Source: Bauldia sp965232525 (GTDB lineage: Bacteria > Pseudomonadota > Alphaproteobacteria > Rhizobiales > Kaistiaceae). From it: a stretch of 64,000 nt of DNA. Position 1 is the first letter of the stretch. Each line of letters begins with the position of its first letter. A program made the position numbers and the translations under genes. Positions 48,842 to 57,357 of the stretch are shown here, piece by piece. The notes under the pieces are model-generated. The model saw nothing but the letters and a program-made list of their open reading frames with translations, made no database searches and was not told the origin of the DNA. The stretch lies in contig NZ_OZ246980.1 in assembly GCF_965232525.1 (NCBI RefSeq), positions 3,286,001-3,350,000 on the forward strand. Reading direction: 5' to 3'.

Positions 48842-50568
48842 CCGGCCCGGTGCTCTCGGTCGAGAAACTCACCGTCGCCTTCGGCAAGAACGCCGCGCGC
48901 AGCGTTGCCGTACGCGACTTTTCCTACACGCTGAATCGCGGCGAGACCCTGGCGATCGTCGGCGAAAGTGGCTCGGGCAAGAGCGTGTCGAGCCTCGCCC
49001 TGCTTGGTCTCCTGCCGCCGCGTGGTGTCACGATCGAGAGCGGGCGCGCAATATTCGAGGATCGCGATCTCCTCGCTCTGCCCGAGGCGGACCAGCGCGC
49101 CATCCGCGGCAACCGCATAACCATGATTTTCCAGGAACCGATGACCTCGCTGACACCGGTCTTGCGTATCGGGCTGCAGCTCACCGAAGCCCTGGTCGAG
49201 CACAAGAAGATGACCCAGCGCCAGGCCGACGCGCGCGCAAGGGAAATGCTGGCGCTGGTCGGGCTCGACCGCGTGGACCACCGCATGCGGCAGTTTCCGC
49301 ATGAGCTCTCCGGCGGTATGCGTCAGCGGGTTATGATCGCCATGGCCATGGCGGCGGATCCGGCGATCCTCATCGCCGACGAACCGACCACCGCGCTCGA
49401 CGTTACCGTCCAGGCCCAGATCCTCGATCTGATGCGCCAGCTAAAAGACGAGTTCTCGACCTCGATCATCCTCATCACCCACGACATGGGCGTGGTCGCG
49501 GAGATGGCCGACCGCGTCGTCGTAATGAATCGCGGCGAAAAGGTCGAGGAGAACACCGTTCGGGAGTTGTTCTCCGCGCCGAAGGCCCCATACACGCGGC
49601 GCCTTCTGGAGGCGGTTCCGCGACTCGGCTCGCTTGCCGCAACCGTCGTGCCGAGAACCGTTGTCGCGGACTCTGCACCGGTGGGGGCGCCGCTTCTGCG
49701 CGCCGAGGGCCTCTGCAAGACCTTCCATGGCCGCGGTTTCCTTTTGGGTCGGGGAAAGGTCGCCGCCGCGGCGATGCGTGATGTCGGTTTTCAACTCGCC
49801 GAGGGCGAGACGCTGGCGCTTGTCGGCGAATCGGGGTCCGGCAAATCGACAACGGGTCGTGCGGTCCTGCGTCTGCTCGAGGTGGACGAAGGACGCATCG
49901 AGATTGGTGGCAACGACATCCGCCGTCTGTCGACCCGCGCCCTGCGCAAAGCACGGCGGCAGATGCAGATGATATTCCAGGATCCGTTCGCGGCGCTCAA
50001 TCCGAGGAAGAGCGCTGGCTGGCTAGTGGAGGAGCCGATGAAGATCCATGAAGTCGCCGTCGGCTCCGAACTCACGGATAGGACGGAGGCGCTCTTTCGG
50101 CGCGTCGGCTTGACGCCAGACCAGATGAGCCGCTTCCCACACGAGTTCTCCGGCGGTCAACGACAGCGCCTGTGCATTGCGCGCGCCCTCGGCGTCGGAC
50201 CGAAGCTGATCGTCGCGGATGAGCCGACATCGGCGCTGGATGTCAGCGTTCAGGCGCAGGTTCTGGAACTCATGCTCGAGCTGCAGCAGAGCCTCGGCCT
50301 CGCCTATCTCTTTATCAGCCATGACATGGCGGTGGTGGAGCAAGTCGCGCATCGTGTCGCCGTGATGCGCCAAGGACAGATCTTGGAGATCGGTGCTCGG
50401 CAGGACGTTCTCAATCAGCCCCGCCATCCTTACACGCAGGCACTGCTTGCGGCCGTGCCGGTGCCGGACCCGTCGCGCAAGCGCCTACCTCCTCCAGACA
50501 TCGACCCGGCTACTCTTCCCGTCGGCCCGCTGGCGGAAGTGGCGCCTGGACACATGGTGGCGCAATGA
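48838..50568 (+). CDS. fused DppD-DppF-type ABC ATPase
   Basis: 576 residues containing two complete nucleotide-binding domains. Domain 1 (about 1-265): GESGSGKS, LSGGMRQRVMIAMA, ILIADEPTTALDVTVQ. Domain 2 (about 285-540): GESGSGKST, FSGGQRQRLCIARA, LIVADEPTSALDVSVQ. Each carries the oligopeptide C-terminal extension (HPYTQALLAAVP in the second). The single-chain arrangement, in place of separate DppD and DppF, is common in Hyphomicrobiales. Start ATG 48838 is set by overlap with the permease stop; longer upstream frame lies inside the permease. ATGA overlap with the next gene. Confidence 0.94.
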   Translation: MTGPVLSVEKLTVAFGKNAARSVAVRDFSYTLNRGETLAIVGESGSGKSVSSLALLGLLPPRGVTIESGRAIFEDRDLLALPEADQRAIRGNRITMIFQEPMTSLTPVLRIGLQLTEALVEHKKMTQRQADARAREMLALVGLDRVDHRMRQFPHELSGGMRQRVMIAMAMAADPAILIADEPTTALDVTVQAQILDLMRQLKDEFSTSIILITHDMGVVAEMADRVVVMNRGEKVEENTVRELFSAPKAPYTRRLLEAVPRLGSLAATVVPRTVVADSAPVGAPLLRAEGLCKTFHGRGFLLGRGKVAAAAMRDVGFQLAEGETLALVGESGSGKSTTGRAVLRLLEVDEGRIEIGGNDIRRLSTRALRKARRQMQMIFQDPFAALNPRKSAGWLVEEPMKIHEVAVGSELTDRTEALFRRVGLTPDQMSRFPHEFSGGQRQRLCIARALGVGPKLIVADEPTSALDVSVQAQVLELMLELQQSLGLAYLFISHDMAVVEQVAHRVAVMRQGQILEIGARQDVLNQPRHPYTQALLAAVPVPDPSRKRLPPPDIDPATLPVGPLAEVAPGHMVAQ

Positions 50569-51527
50569 CGATTGGTATCGCTATCTCGGGACCTTCGGCG
50601 GGACTGGCGGCGTTTCAGGCGTTGCGTGCAGTCGATTCGGTCGGTCGCGGTGCGATCGGTGGGTTTGTCAGCTTGACCGTAGTCGATGCGAACGGTGAGC
50701 TGGCGTTTGAAGGCGCGCAGCGCGGTGGCGCCTCAGGGCTATGCGGCGGTGCCGGCTTGCCGCGCCGCCTGGCCGAGGCGCCGTTGGCAGCTCTGATGTC
50801 GTCGGGTCCGGACCGGCCGGAGCCGCTGAGTCAGTTTGCGGTCGGCGACCCGCGAGCCGGCCTGCTCACCGGCCATCGTTTTCCCAACATGCCGTGCGCC
50901 GGTGGCAGGTCGCTCTACGAAGTCGCGCTCGACTGCCTTGATGCCGGCGCATCTCCGGAAGAGGCGGTTGCCGAAGCGCTGGCGCTCGACCCGACCGCGG
51001 ACGCCGGTCTCATCGCGATGAATGTCGCCGGCGACATCGCGCTCGGAAACACCGAGGCCGTGGCGCAGCGTGACGATATTGGCGAGGCACTGACAAAGGA
51101 CGAGCAGAGCGGCCTCAGGATCGGTGTACTGCACAATTCGGTTTTCCCGCATCGGGCGCTTGCCGCACTCGCCGTGTCGGCCGCCATTGACGCGGTCGCA
51201 CCCGGCGACCGGATTGACGGCGAAGCGTCGGTGATCGGCTTGCCGCTGAAGCAAGGCGACTACCGTCATCTTGTCGTCGACGACACGGGGAAACCTCTTG
51301 CGATCATCGTGCCCGACGAAGGCTGCTTCGACAAGCACTGGGAAGGGGCGGCCGTTCGACGTGGCGATCCAGTGCATGTCAACGGCGCTGCGGTCGGTTA
51401 CGTGACCTACGAGGTCTACACCGTGGCGCACGACGGTCACATCGTTGGCGGCCGCGGCGGTGAGCGCGTCGGCTGGCGTATGGACCGCAAGGCTCGGACT
51501 CCTCGAGCCAACTTAGAGGCCGAGTGA
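50565..51527 (+). CDS. conserved protein of unknown function in peptide-importer operon
   Basis: 320 residues, soluble, no signal peptide. It begins MTIGIAISGPSAGLAAFQAL, with VGRGAIGGFVSLTVVDANGE and a glycine-rich RGGASGLCGGAGLP. I believe it belongs to a family of unknown function found beside such transporters (possibly DUF6963), but I cannot verify that. The early glycine-rich and Asn/Gly stretches could suit a hydrolase acting on the imported compound. It is coupled to the fused ATPase by ATGA, so it is surely part of this uptake system. It converges on the carbamoylase operon with a 149-base gap. Confidence 0.7.
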   Translation: MTIGIAISGPSAGLAAFQALRAVDSVGRGAIGGFVSLTVVDANGELAFEGAQRGGASGLCGGAGLPRRLAEAPLAALMSSGPDRPEPLSQFAVGDPRAGLLTGHRFPNMPCAGGRSLYEVALDCLDAGASPEEAVAEALALDPTADAGLIAMNVAGDIALGNTEAVAQRDDIGEALTKDEQSGLRIGVLHNSVFPHRALAALAVSAAIDAVAPGDRIDGEASVIGLPLKQGDYRHLVVDDTGKPLAIIVPDEGCFDKHWEGAAVRRGDPVHVNGAAVGYVTYEVYTVAHDGHIVGGRGGERVGWRMDRKARTPRANLEAE

Positions 51528-51676
51528 CACGCGTCAGGTCTTGGCAATCACCGGCGAGAGCAACTAGCGTCGAAAGTCCTCAGCCATCCATCCGCGGCGG
51601 ATCGGAACACCGTGTCCCTTTGTGCGCACAGCGACAACGCTTTCGAGAAGGCCTTGGCGTCCACAATGAGAGGCGG

Positions 51677-52600
51677 CTAGGGCGACTTAGTCGCTGACAA
51701 CAAGGGGTACATCTCGGGACGTCTGTGAAGTTCGAAATTGAAAACGTTGTTTCTAAGCTCGCTGCATTGATCGAAATCGCAGTTGCAGGTGATTAGCTCG
51801 TCGCCAAGCGTCTTGCATTCTGCGACGATTTCGCCGGTTGGGGCGATGATGCAGCTCCTGCCTATGAGGTCGCAACCTTCCTCCCGGCCCGCCTTGGCAA
51901 CGCCGACGACCCACATTCCATTCTGGTAAGCACCCGCCTGCATGGACAAATGGCTGTGAAAATCCTGCAGGTGGTCGTGTTGGGGCGCCGGCGGATAATG
52001 AACCGGAGTGTTGTAGCCTAGAACCAACATTTCAGCGCCGCGCAAGGTGGCCTCGCGATAGACCTCAGGCCATCGGCGGTCGTTGCAGATCGCCATGGAA
52101 ATCTTGCCGCCATGCAGGTCAACTGGTTCAAAGAAGGTCTCGCCTGGCTCGAAATAGCGCTTTTCGAGATGTTGGAAGGGACGCCAGGGCTCGTTTTCGT
52201 AATGGCCCGGCAAATGGACCTTCCGGTAGCGGCCAACTATTTGGCCGTGTTCGTTGACCAGTATCGAGGTGTTGAAGCGCCGCCCTCGCCCTGACTCCTC
52301 GGTCTTTTCCGCATAGCCCAGATAAAAGCCGATGCCGAGTTCGCGCGCCCTATCAAACAAGGGTTGTGTGTGCGGTCCAGGCATTTCGGTTTCAAAAAAG
52401 GTGTCAATCTCGGCCTGATCATCGAGGTACCAGCGCGGGAAGAAGGTCGTCAGCGTCAGTTCGGGGAAGACCACCAGATCGCAGCCTTCGTCCTTGGCTT
52501 GTTCCATCAACTTGATCAGCCGGGACACAGCGGAGAACCGCGGTTCATCGCGCGCGATCGGACCCATCTGGGCCGCGCCGACCGCTATTATTCTGCTCAT
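51677..52600 (-). CDS. N-carbamoyl-D-amino acid hydrolase-like nitrilase
   Basis: 307 residues, nitrilase superfamily. The catalytic triad is at exactly the residues of Agrobacterium D-carbamoylase: Glu47 (FPELTLTTFFP), Lys127 (YRKVHLPGH) and Cys172 (AICNDRRWPE). YNTPVHYPPAPQHDHL and FNFELHRRPE also match that enzyme. It releases ammonia and CO2 from an N-carbamoyl (ureido) amino acid. ATG 52600 overlaps the M20 gene stop by four bases; in-frame sequence upstream is not family-like. Last gene of the DpaL-M20-carbamoylase operon. The real substrate may differ from classical hydantoin-derived D-amino acids. Confidence 0.9.
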   Translation of the reverse strand: MSRIIAVGAAQMGPIARDEPRFSAVSRLIKLMEQAKDEGCDLVVFPELTLTTFFPRWYLDDQAEIDTFFETEMPGPHTQPLFDRARELGIGFYLGYAEKTEESGRGRRFNTSILVNEHGQIVGRYRKVHLPGHYENEPWRPFQHLEKRYFEPGETFFEPVDLHGGKISMAICNDRRWPEVYREATLRGAEMLVLGYNTPVHYPPAPQHDHLQDFHSHLSMQAGAYQNGMWVVGVAKAGREEGCDLIGRSCIIAPTGEIVAECKTLGDELITCNCDFDQCSELRNNVFNFELHRRPEMYPLLSATKSP

Positions 52601-53862
52601 TGCCTTGTCGCCTCTTGTGTGTCGCCGGTAGCCTTCGCCACACCGGCCAAGTCGAGGACCGCTTCCAGCAGCAACCCGGCGCCACGGGCGATCTCCTCGG
52701 GCGCCGAGTACTCGGTCACATTGTGGCTTAGCCCGTTTTTGCTCGGAATGAAGATCATGCCGGCCGGGCACATACGCGCGATCATCTGCGCGTCATGGCC
52801 GGCGCCGGCATACATTCGCCGGCTGGAATAACCGAGCTTGGCGGCATGGGCTTCGATGCTGTCCACGATTGCCGGAGCAAAGGCCACCGGCTCGAACCGC
52901 GCGAGCTTTCGCGTCTTAACACCGACTTCACGACGCTCCGCAATGCGGTCAAGCAGTTCCGCGGCGCCGGCTTCCACTGCTTTCAGCCGCTCTTCATCCG
53001 GGTTACGCAGGTCCAGCGTTATCACCGCTCGTTCGGGCACGACATTGACCAGATTGGGATGAAGCTCCACCGCACCGATGGTGCATACTTGGCTTTCGCC
53101 CATTTGCTCGGCAAGGCGCGTGATCTCGACGGAGAATTCGGCAGCGGCGCGCCCGGCATCGTGCCGCAGACGCATCGGGGTTGTGCCCGCATGAGCCGAA
53201 GTGCCATCAAAGGTAATCTCAGTCCAGGAAATACCCTGCACACCCTCGACCACGCCGATTTCTGCGGCTTCGGTTTCGAGCACCGGACCCTGCTCGATAT
53301 GCAACTCTAAATAGGCATGCGGCTGAATCCCCCCGACTGGCCAGTCGCCGGCGTAACCGATGCGCGCGAGGTCGTCGCCAACCGTCGTACCGTCGATGCC
53401 GGTGATCCCCAGGGCCTCTTCGAGCGACAGACCATCCGCGTAGACGAGACTCCCGAGCATGTCGGGAGCGAAGCGCACACCTTCTTCGTTGGTGAAGGCG
53501 ACAACAACGATGGGACGTTGTGTCTCGACCCCATGATCGTTAAGGGCGGCCACGATCTCCAACCCGGAAAGCACGCCAAGAGCGCCGTCGTACAGTCCGC
53601 CGGTCGCGACCGAATCGATGTGAGAGCCGATCATGACTGGCGCGTTGTCTTTGCGCCCCTTGCGGATGCCAATGATGTTACCGACGCCGTCAATGTGAAT
53701 GTCGAGTGCGAGCGCGGTCATCCAGTCGACGAGCAGATCCCGGCCCTGCTTGTCTTCGTCGGTCAGCGCGAGCCGGCAGACCCCTCCATCTTGCAACGCC
53801 CCGACTTTACCAAGAGCGAAGATCCGCCCCATCAGTCTGTCTATGTCGATTTGAACCGTCAT
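52597..53862 (-). CDS. M20 family N-carbamoyl-L-amino acid hydrolase / allantoate amidohydrolase-like
   Basis: 421 residues. Binuclear metal site motifs: GSHIDSVATGGLYDGALGV (residue about 80), AFTNEEGVRF, LELHIEQGPVLE, and the C-terminal AGHDAQMIARMCPAGMIFIPSKNGLSH. This set defines the amidase/carbamoylase subgroup (HyuC, AllC, beta-ureidopropionase). It hydrolyses a carbamoyl or ureido group from an L-amino acid or allantoate. ATG 53862 and its upstream partner overlap as ATGA. Together with the nitrilase-type carbamoylase it gives the operon two carbamoylases of unrelated folds, perhaps for two stereoisomers. Confidence 0.9.
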   Translation of the reverse strand: MTVQIDIDRLMGRIFALGKVGALQDGGVCRLALTDEDKQGRDLLVDWMTALALDIHIDGVGNIIGIRKGRKDNAPVMIGSHIDSVATGGLYDGALGVLSGLEIVAALNDHGVETQRPIVVVAFTNEEGVRFAPDMLGSLVYADGLSLEEALGITGIDGTTVGDDLARIGYAGDWPVGGIQPHAYLELHIEQGPVLETEAAEIGVVEGVQGISWTEITFDGTSAHAGTTPMRLRHDAGRAAAEFSVEITRLAEQMGESQVCTIGAVELHPNLVNVVPERAVITLDLRNPDEERLKAVEAGAAELLDRIAERREVGVKTRKLARFEPVAFAPAIVDSIEAHAAKLGYSSRRMYAGAGHDAQMIARMCPAGMIFIPSKNGLSHNVTEYSAPEEIARGAGLLLEAVLDLAGVAKATGDTQEATRQ

Positions 53863-55097
53863 CCTTCTGCTCGCCGCGCCACGTCTTCGCTCGTGGCTCC
53901 CACAATGCGAAAGTAAGCGTCCGGATCGGTGTCTCCCTCGCTGCCGATCAGCAGCACCCGAGCTGCCTCGCCTAGGCCGATGGCGTCGCGCCAATCCTTG
54001 TGGTCCGCCAGGCATAGCAAGCCCGCGAGCCCCGCGACGCCCGACTCGCCGCAGACGACAGGGTGCCCGGCGTCGCCGCTCGCCATAAGCCGCATCGCCT
54101 CGGCGGCGGCGGCGTCGCTGACGGTCATGAACCCGGCCGCGCCCGGATCGAGGATACGCCAGGCCAATATCGACACCTCGCCACACGAGAGGCCCGCCAT
54201 GATGGTCTCGAGATCGCCCTTGAATACGGTAGGCGAACCGGCCTCGGCGCTGACGAACAGGCATGCAGCGGTTTCTGGCTCGACCACGACGATTTTCGGA
54301 CACGCTGCGCCGAGACGCTCCCAGAGCTTCGACGTGACCGCCGCCGCAAGTCCACCGACACCCCCTTGGACAAACACATGGGTCGGTGGCGGTTTTCCCG
54401 CCTCGGCGAGTTGCCTGAGCGCTTCCCCGACCATTACCGAGTAGCCGGACATCACGTCACGCGGTATGTCGAGATAACCGGGATAAGAGGTGTCCGAAAC
54501 GACGATCCAGTCGTTCTCGGCCGCGGCTTCTGCGGCTTCACGCACGCTGTCGTCGTAGTTGCCCCGCGAGCGCACGACATCGGCGCCGAACGCCGCGATA
54601 GCATCAGCGCGGGCATCACTGACCGTCTGATGAACGACAATGGTGCAGGCGCAGCCAAACGTCTTTGCGCCCCAAGCCACCGAGCGACCGTGATTGCCGT
54701 CCGTGGCACACGTAACCGTCACCTTGGACGTCAGGTCTGAGTACTCGCCAGAAGCGATCTCTGCGGCGGTTGGCCTGCGCCCCTCCGCGCGTTCGACCAC
54801 CTCCGCCAGCACGCGATAAACGGCATAGGCGCCACCGAGCGCTTTAAAGCTCTTAAGACCGAAACGCTCGGATTCATCTTTCAAATACAAAGCCTCGACG
54901 CCGAGCTGCTCGGCAAGCGGCTCCAGCCAGATGAGGGGCGTTGGCTCATAGCCCGGCCAAGACGCGATCTCCTTGGTCGCAACCGCGGAAGCCGCCTCGG
55001 ACAGAATGGGCTTGAGTGTTTCGGGGTACGGGAGGCCGGTCGTATGGCGAGGGTTGAGAATGAAGCGAGCCGGCAGGCGTGCAAAGCGGGATATCAC
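53859..55097 (-). CDS. dpaL: diaminopropionate ammonia-lyase
   Basis: 412 residues, PLP fold type II, close to E. coli YgeX/DpaL. PLP lysine Lys85 in ERFGLKSFKALGGAYA, catalytic Asp133 in CATDGNHGRSVAWGAK, glycine-rich phosphate loop QGGVGGLAAAV, and C-terminal LLIGSEGDTDPDAYFRIVG. It converts 2,3-diaminopropionate to pyruvate and two ammonia. The start is GTG 55097, with a weak AGAAGAC upstream, so the exact N-terminus is uncertain. First gene of the operon that continues with two carbamoylases, and divergent from an RpiR regulator. Confidence 0.92.
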   Translation of the reverse strand: MISRFARLPARFILNPRHTTGLPYPETLKPILSEAASAVATKEIASWPGYEPTPLIWLEPLAEQLGVEALYLKDESERFGLKSFKALGGAYAVYRVLAEVVERAEGRRPTAAEIASGEYSDLTSKVTVTCATDGNHGRSVAWGAKTFGCACTIVVHQTVSDARADAIAAFGADVVRSRGNYDDSVREAAEAAAENDWIVVSDTSYPGYLDIPRDVMSGYSVMVGEALRQLAEAGKPPPTHVFVQGGVGGLAAAVTSKLWERLGAACPKIVVVEPETAACLFVSAEAGSPTVFKGDLETIMAGLSCGEVSILAWRILDPGAAGFMTVSDAAAAEAMRLMASGDAGHPVVCGESGVAGLAGLLCLADHKDWRDAIGLGEAARVLLIGSEGDTDPDAYFRIVGATSEDVARRAEG

Positions 55098-55180
55098 GTT
55101 GTCTTCTGTCCAGAACCGCCATTATGGAATCCAAGCTCATTAAGAGTTACGCTGCCCACATGTGCAGTCAATGAAAAAAC

Positions 55181-55194
55181 GAAAAAATTATTTC
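55181..55194. promoter_or_regulatory. candidate RpiR operator between dpaL and rpiR
   Basis: GAAAAAATTATTTC, a near-perfect 14-bp dyad (GAAAWAATTWTTTC), in the 135-bp divergent region. A minus-strand TTGACT hexamer lies at 55171-55166, nine bases away in the dpaL direction, with only a poor -10. The motif AAAAAATTAT followed by CAC recurs at 56166-56178. Confidence 0.5.
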
Positions 55195-55232
55195 ACGAAT
55201 TGACGCATATGAAATATGGAGAAATCGCCTCT

Positions 55233-56129
55233 ATGCCCGATAATCCTGAGTCCGATCAGCGCCCGATCGACGCGCGGATTCTGGACGTTTACGACACCCT
55301 GACCGAGGGCGAGCAGCGCCTGGCCGAAGTCGTGCTTGAGACGCAAGGGCAACTGCATAGCTTCACAGCGGGAGAATTGGCAGCCAAGGCCGAGGTGTCC
55401 AACGCAACAGCAGCGCGGTTCTTCAAGCGTCTCGGCTACAAGAGCTACGGTCAAGCGCGGTTGCTGTCCCGGCGTTCGGAAGCTTGGGGGTCGCCTTTAT
55501 ACGAACTGGCAACGGCAGCCAGCCACGCCCAGCCAAACGACTTATTCCAACACCTGGCGCAGGACATTCAAAACCTGTCGCGTACTGCATCGCTCCTTAC
55601 CTCGGATCTGGTGGCGGAGGCCGTAACGCTTCTTTCCGAAGCGCCGCGTATTTGGACGGTCGGCTTCCGGAATTCCTATCTTTTGGCCAGTTATGCCCGC
55701 ACGTTGTTGGTCCACAACAAGACCGACGTCAGGCTTTTGCCCATCGCCGGCATGACGCTAGCCGAGGACTTCGTCCACCTGCAGCCCGACGATGCGCTCT
55801 TTGTCATCGGTTTCCGACGCCGGCCCGCCGCTCTTTACAAGATGATGGAGCACGCCAGCGAGGTCGGCGCCAAAAGCGTCCTCATCACCGACCTGACAGC
55901 GGCACGTTCCGCCCGGCTCGCGACCGTCGCACTTCGGTGCCACACGCGTAGCCACTCCTTGTTCGACAGCTACGCGGTACCCATCACCGTCATCAACCAT
56001 ATCTGCGCGGCCATCGGCGCCGACGACGGTGAGAAATCGGCCGCGCATCTCGCTGAGATCGAACGCATGCATCATCTCGTCGACGCGCCTGACCCCACAA
56101 CGCCGACCAGAGGCCGCCGAAAGAGGTGA
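55233..56129 (+). CDS. MurR/RpiR family transcriptional regulator
   Basis: 298 residues. RpiR-type helix-turn-helix (EGEQRLAEVVLETQGQLHSFTAGELAAKAEVSNATAARFFKRLGYKSYGQAR) and a SIS domain (VGFRNSYLLASYARTLL; VIGFRRRPAALYKMMEHASEVGAKSVLITD). It is a clear paralogue of 44360-45232. ATG 55233 has GGAG eleven bases upstream; an in-frame ATG at 55209 has no ribosome site. It is divergent from dpaL and followed after 156 bases by a polyamine-type importer, so it probably controls both. Confidence 0.87.
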   Translation: MPDNPESDQRPIDARILDVYDTLTEGEQRLAEVVLETQGQLHSFTAGELAAKAEVSNATAARFFKRLGYKSYGQARLLSRRSEAWGSPLYELATAASHAQPNDLFQHLAQDIQNLSRTASLLTSDLVAEAVTLLSEAPRIWTVGFRNSYLLASYARTLLVHNKTDVRLLPIAGMTLAEDFVHLQPDDALFVIGFRRRPAALYKMMEHASEVGAKSVLITDLTAARSARLATVALRCHTRSHSLFDSYAVPITVINHICAAIGADDGEKSAAHLAEIERMHHLVDAPDPTTPTRGRRKR

Positions 56130-56165
56130 AAAGTGCGTCTGCCTGCTCACCAGATGGGCAGTCCT

Positions 56166-56196
56166 AAAAAATTATCACATCTTTGAATTTTTCACG
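56166..56196. promoter_or_regulatory. candidate RpiR boxes upstream of polyamine-type importer
   Basis: AAAAAATTATCAC (56166-56178) and GAATTTTTCACG (56185-56196, reverse complement contains TGAAAAATT) lie about 90-120 bases before the binding-protein start. They repeat elements from the rpiR-dpaL intergenic region and from upstream of the dipeptide importer. No good promoter hexamers were identified. Confidence 0.42.
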
Positions 56197-56285
56197 TTGC
56201 GGATTTTACGAAATTGGATTTTCATTCTGTTTGGAAAGAAGCTGCGGTCGGCGTGTCCGCGGCAGGTCTCATTGAGGAGGCGTGA

Positions 56286-57356
56286 ATGGCACTCACTCGC
56301 AGGAATTTCATGGCGGCGTCCGCCGCCGCCGGGGCGGCAGCCGCATGGCCTTTCGGCGCAGCGCGCGCCGCAACAGACATCGTCTGGAACACCTGGAACA
56401 ATCTGGGCCTTGAGGAGTACCTAGCGCCCTTTGTGTCGAAGACGGGTATCAGCATCACTCAGACCTACATGAGCACGAATGACGAGCAGTTTGCCAAGTT
56501 CCGGGCCGGCGGCTTGGGCTCGGTCGATGTGTTCGTCCCGGGCCAGTGGGAAATGTCGCGCTACATCGCCGCGGATATGGTGCGGCCGCTCGACATGGCC
56601 AAAATCCCCAATGCCGAATCCATGTATCCGGCCTTCGCCGCTGTGCCGTACTACCTGAAGGACAACCAGCGCTACGGCGTTCCCTTTTATTGGGGCATCA
56701 ATTCCATCGTCTACCGCAAGGACCTGATGGACATCGAACCGGACTGGTCGGTGTTCTTCGAAGGCGAAAAATACGCCGGCAAACTGGCCATGCGTGACTA
56801 CGCCATCGAAGCGATCATCATCGCGGCGTTGTATGTCGGGATTCCCAAGGACGAGATCTTCTCGATGTCCGACGCGCAGTTCGCTGAGGTGAAGAAGGCG
56901 CTGCTCGCCCAGAAGAAGCTCTTGCGCACCTACTGGACCTCGATCGCCGACTTAACCAACCTGTTCGCCACCGGCGAGGTGGTCTGCGCATTCTCCTGGT
57001 TGCCCCCTTATTACGAACTGAACGCGCAGGGGCTCGATATGGGCCTCGCTCTTCCCAAGAGCGGCGTCCTGGCCTGGTGCGACGCGTTGGCGATTCCGCC
57101 CGGCGTCGAAGGCGAAAAACTCGACGCTGTTTACGAGTTCGTCAATTATCTGCTTGGACCCGAATATGGAAAAATGCTCGCCATAGGTGGTCCTTATGCG
57201 CAGTCGACCTCGTTGGCACGCGACGAGCTCACACCGGAACAACAAGAGCGCGTGTTCATAAAAAACCTCGATGTGATGGACTCATTCATCTGGAAGCGGA
57301 TTCCGAACCGCTACAACGACTGGGTCACCATGTGGAATGAGGTAAAAGCGAGCTGA
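56286..57356 (+). CDS. spermidine/putrescine-type ABC substrate-binding protein
   Basis: 356 residues. Tat-type signal (TRRNFMAASAAAGAAAAWPFGAARA) then a PotD/PotF-like fold: IVWNTWNNLGLEEYLAPFVSKTGI, KFRAGGLGSVDVFVPGQWEMSRYIAADMVRPLDMAKIPN, and YGVPFYWGINSIVYRKD. ATG 56286 has GAGGAGGCGTG upstream. The ligand is probably a polyamine, diamine or related cationic amino compound. Given the neighbouring dpaL operon, a diamino acid or ureido compound is possible (inference). Confidence 0.92.
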   Translation: MALTRRNFMAASAAAGAAAAWPFGAARAATDIVWNTWNNLGLEEYLAPFVSKTGISITQTYMSTNDEQFAKFRAGGLGSVDVFVPGQWEMSRYIAADMVRPLDMAKIPNAESMYPAFAAVPYYLKDNQRYGVPFYWGINSIVYRKDLMDIEPDWSVFFEGEKYAGKLAMRDYAIEAIIIAALYVGIPKDEIFSMSDAQFAEVKKALLAQKKLLRTYWTSIADLTNLFATGEVVCAFSWLPPYYELNAQGLDMGLALPKSGVLAWCDALAIPPGVEGEKLDAVYEFVNYLLGPEYGKMLAIGGPYAQSTSLARDELTPEQQERVFIKNLDVMDSFIWKRIPNRYNDWVTMWNEVKAS

Positions 57357-57357
57357 C

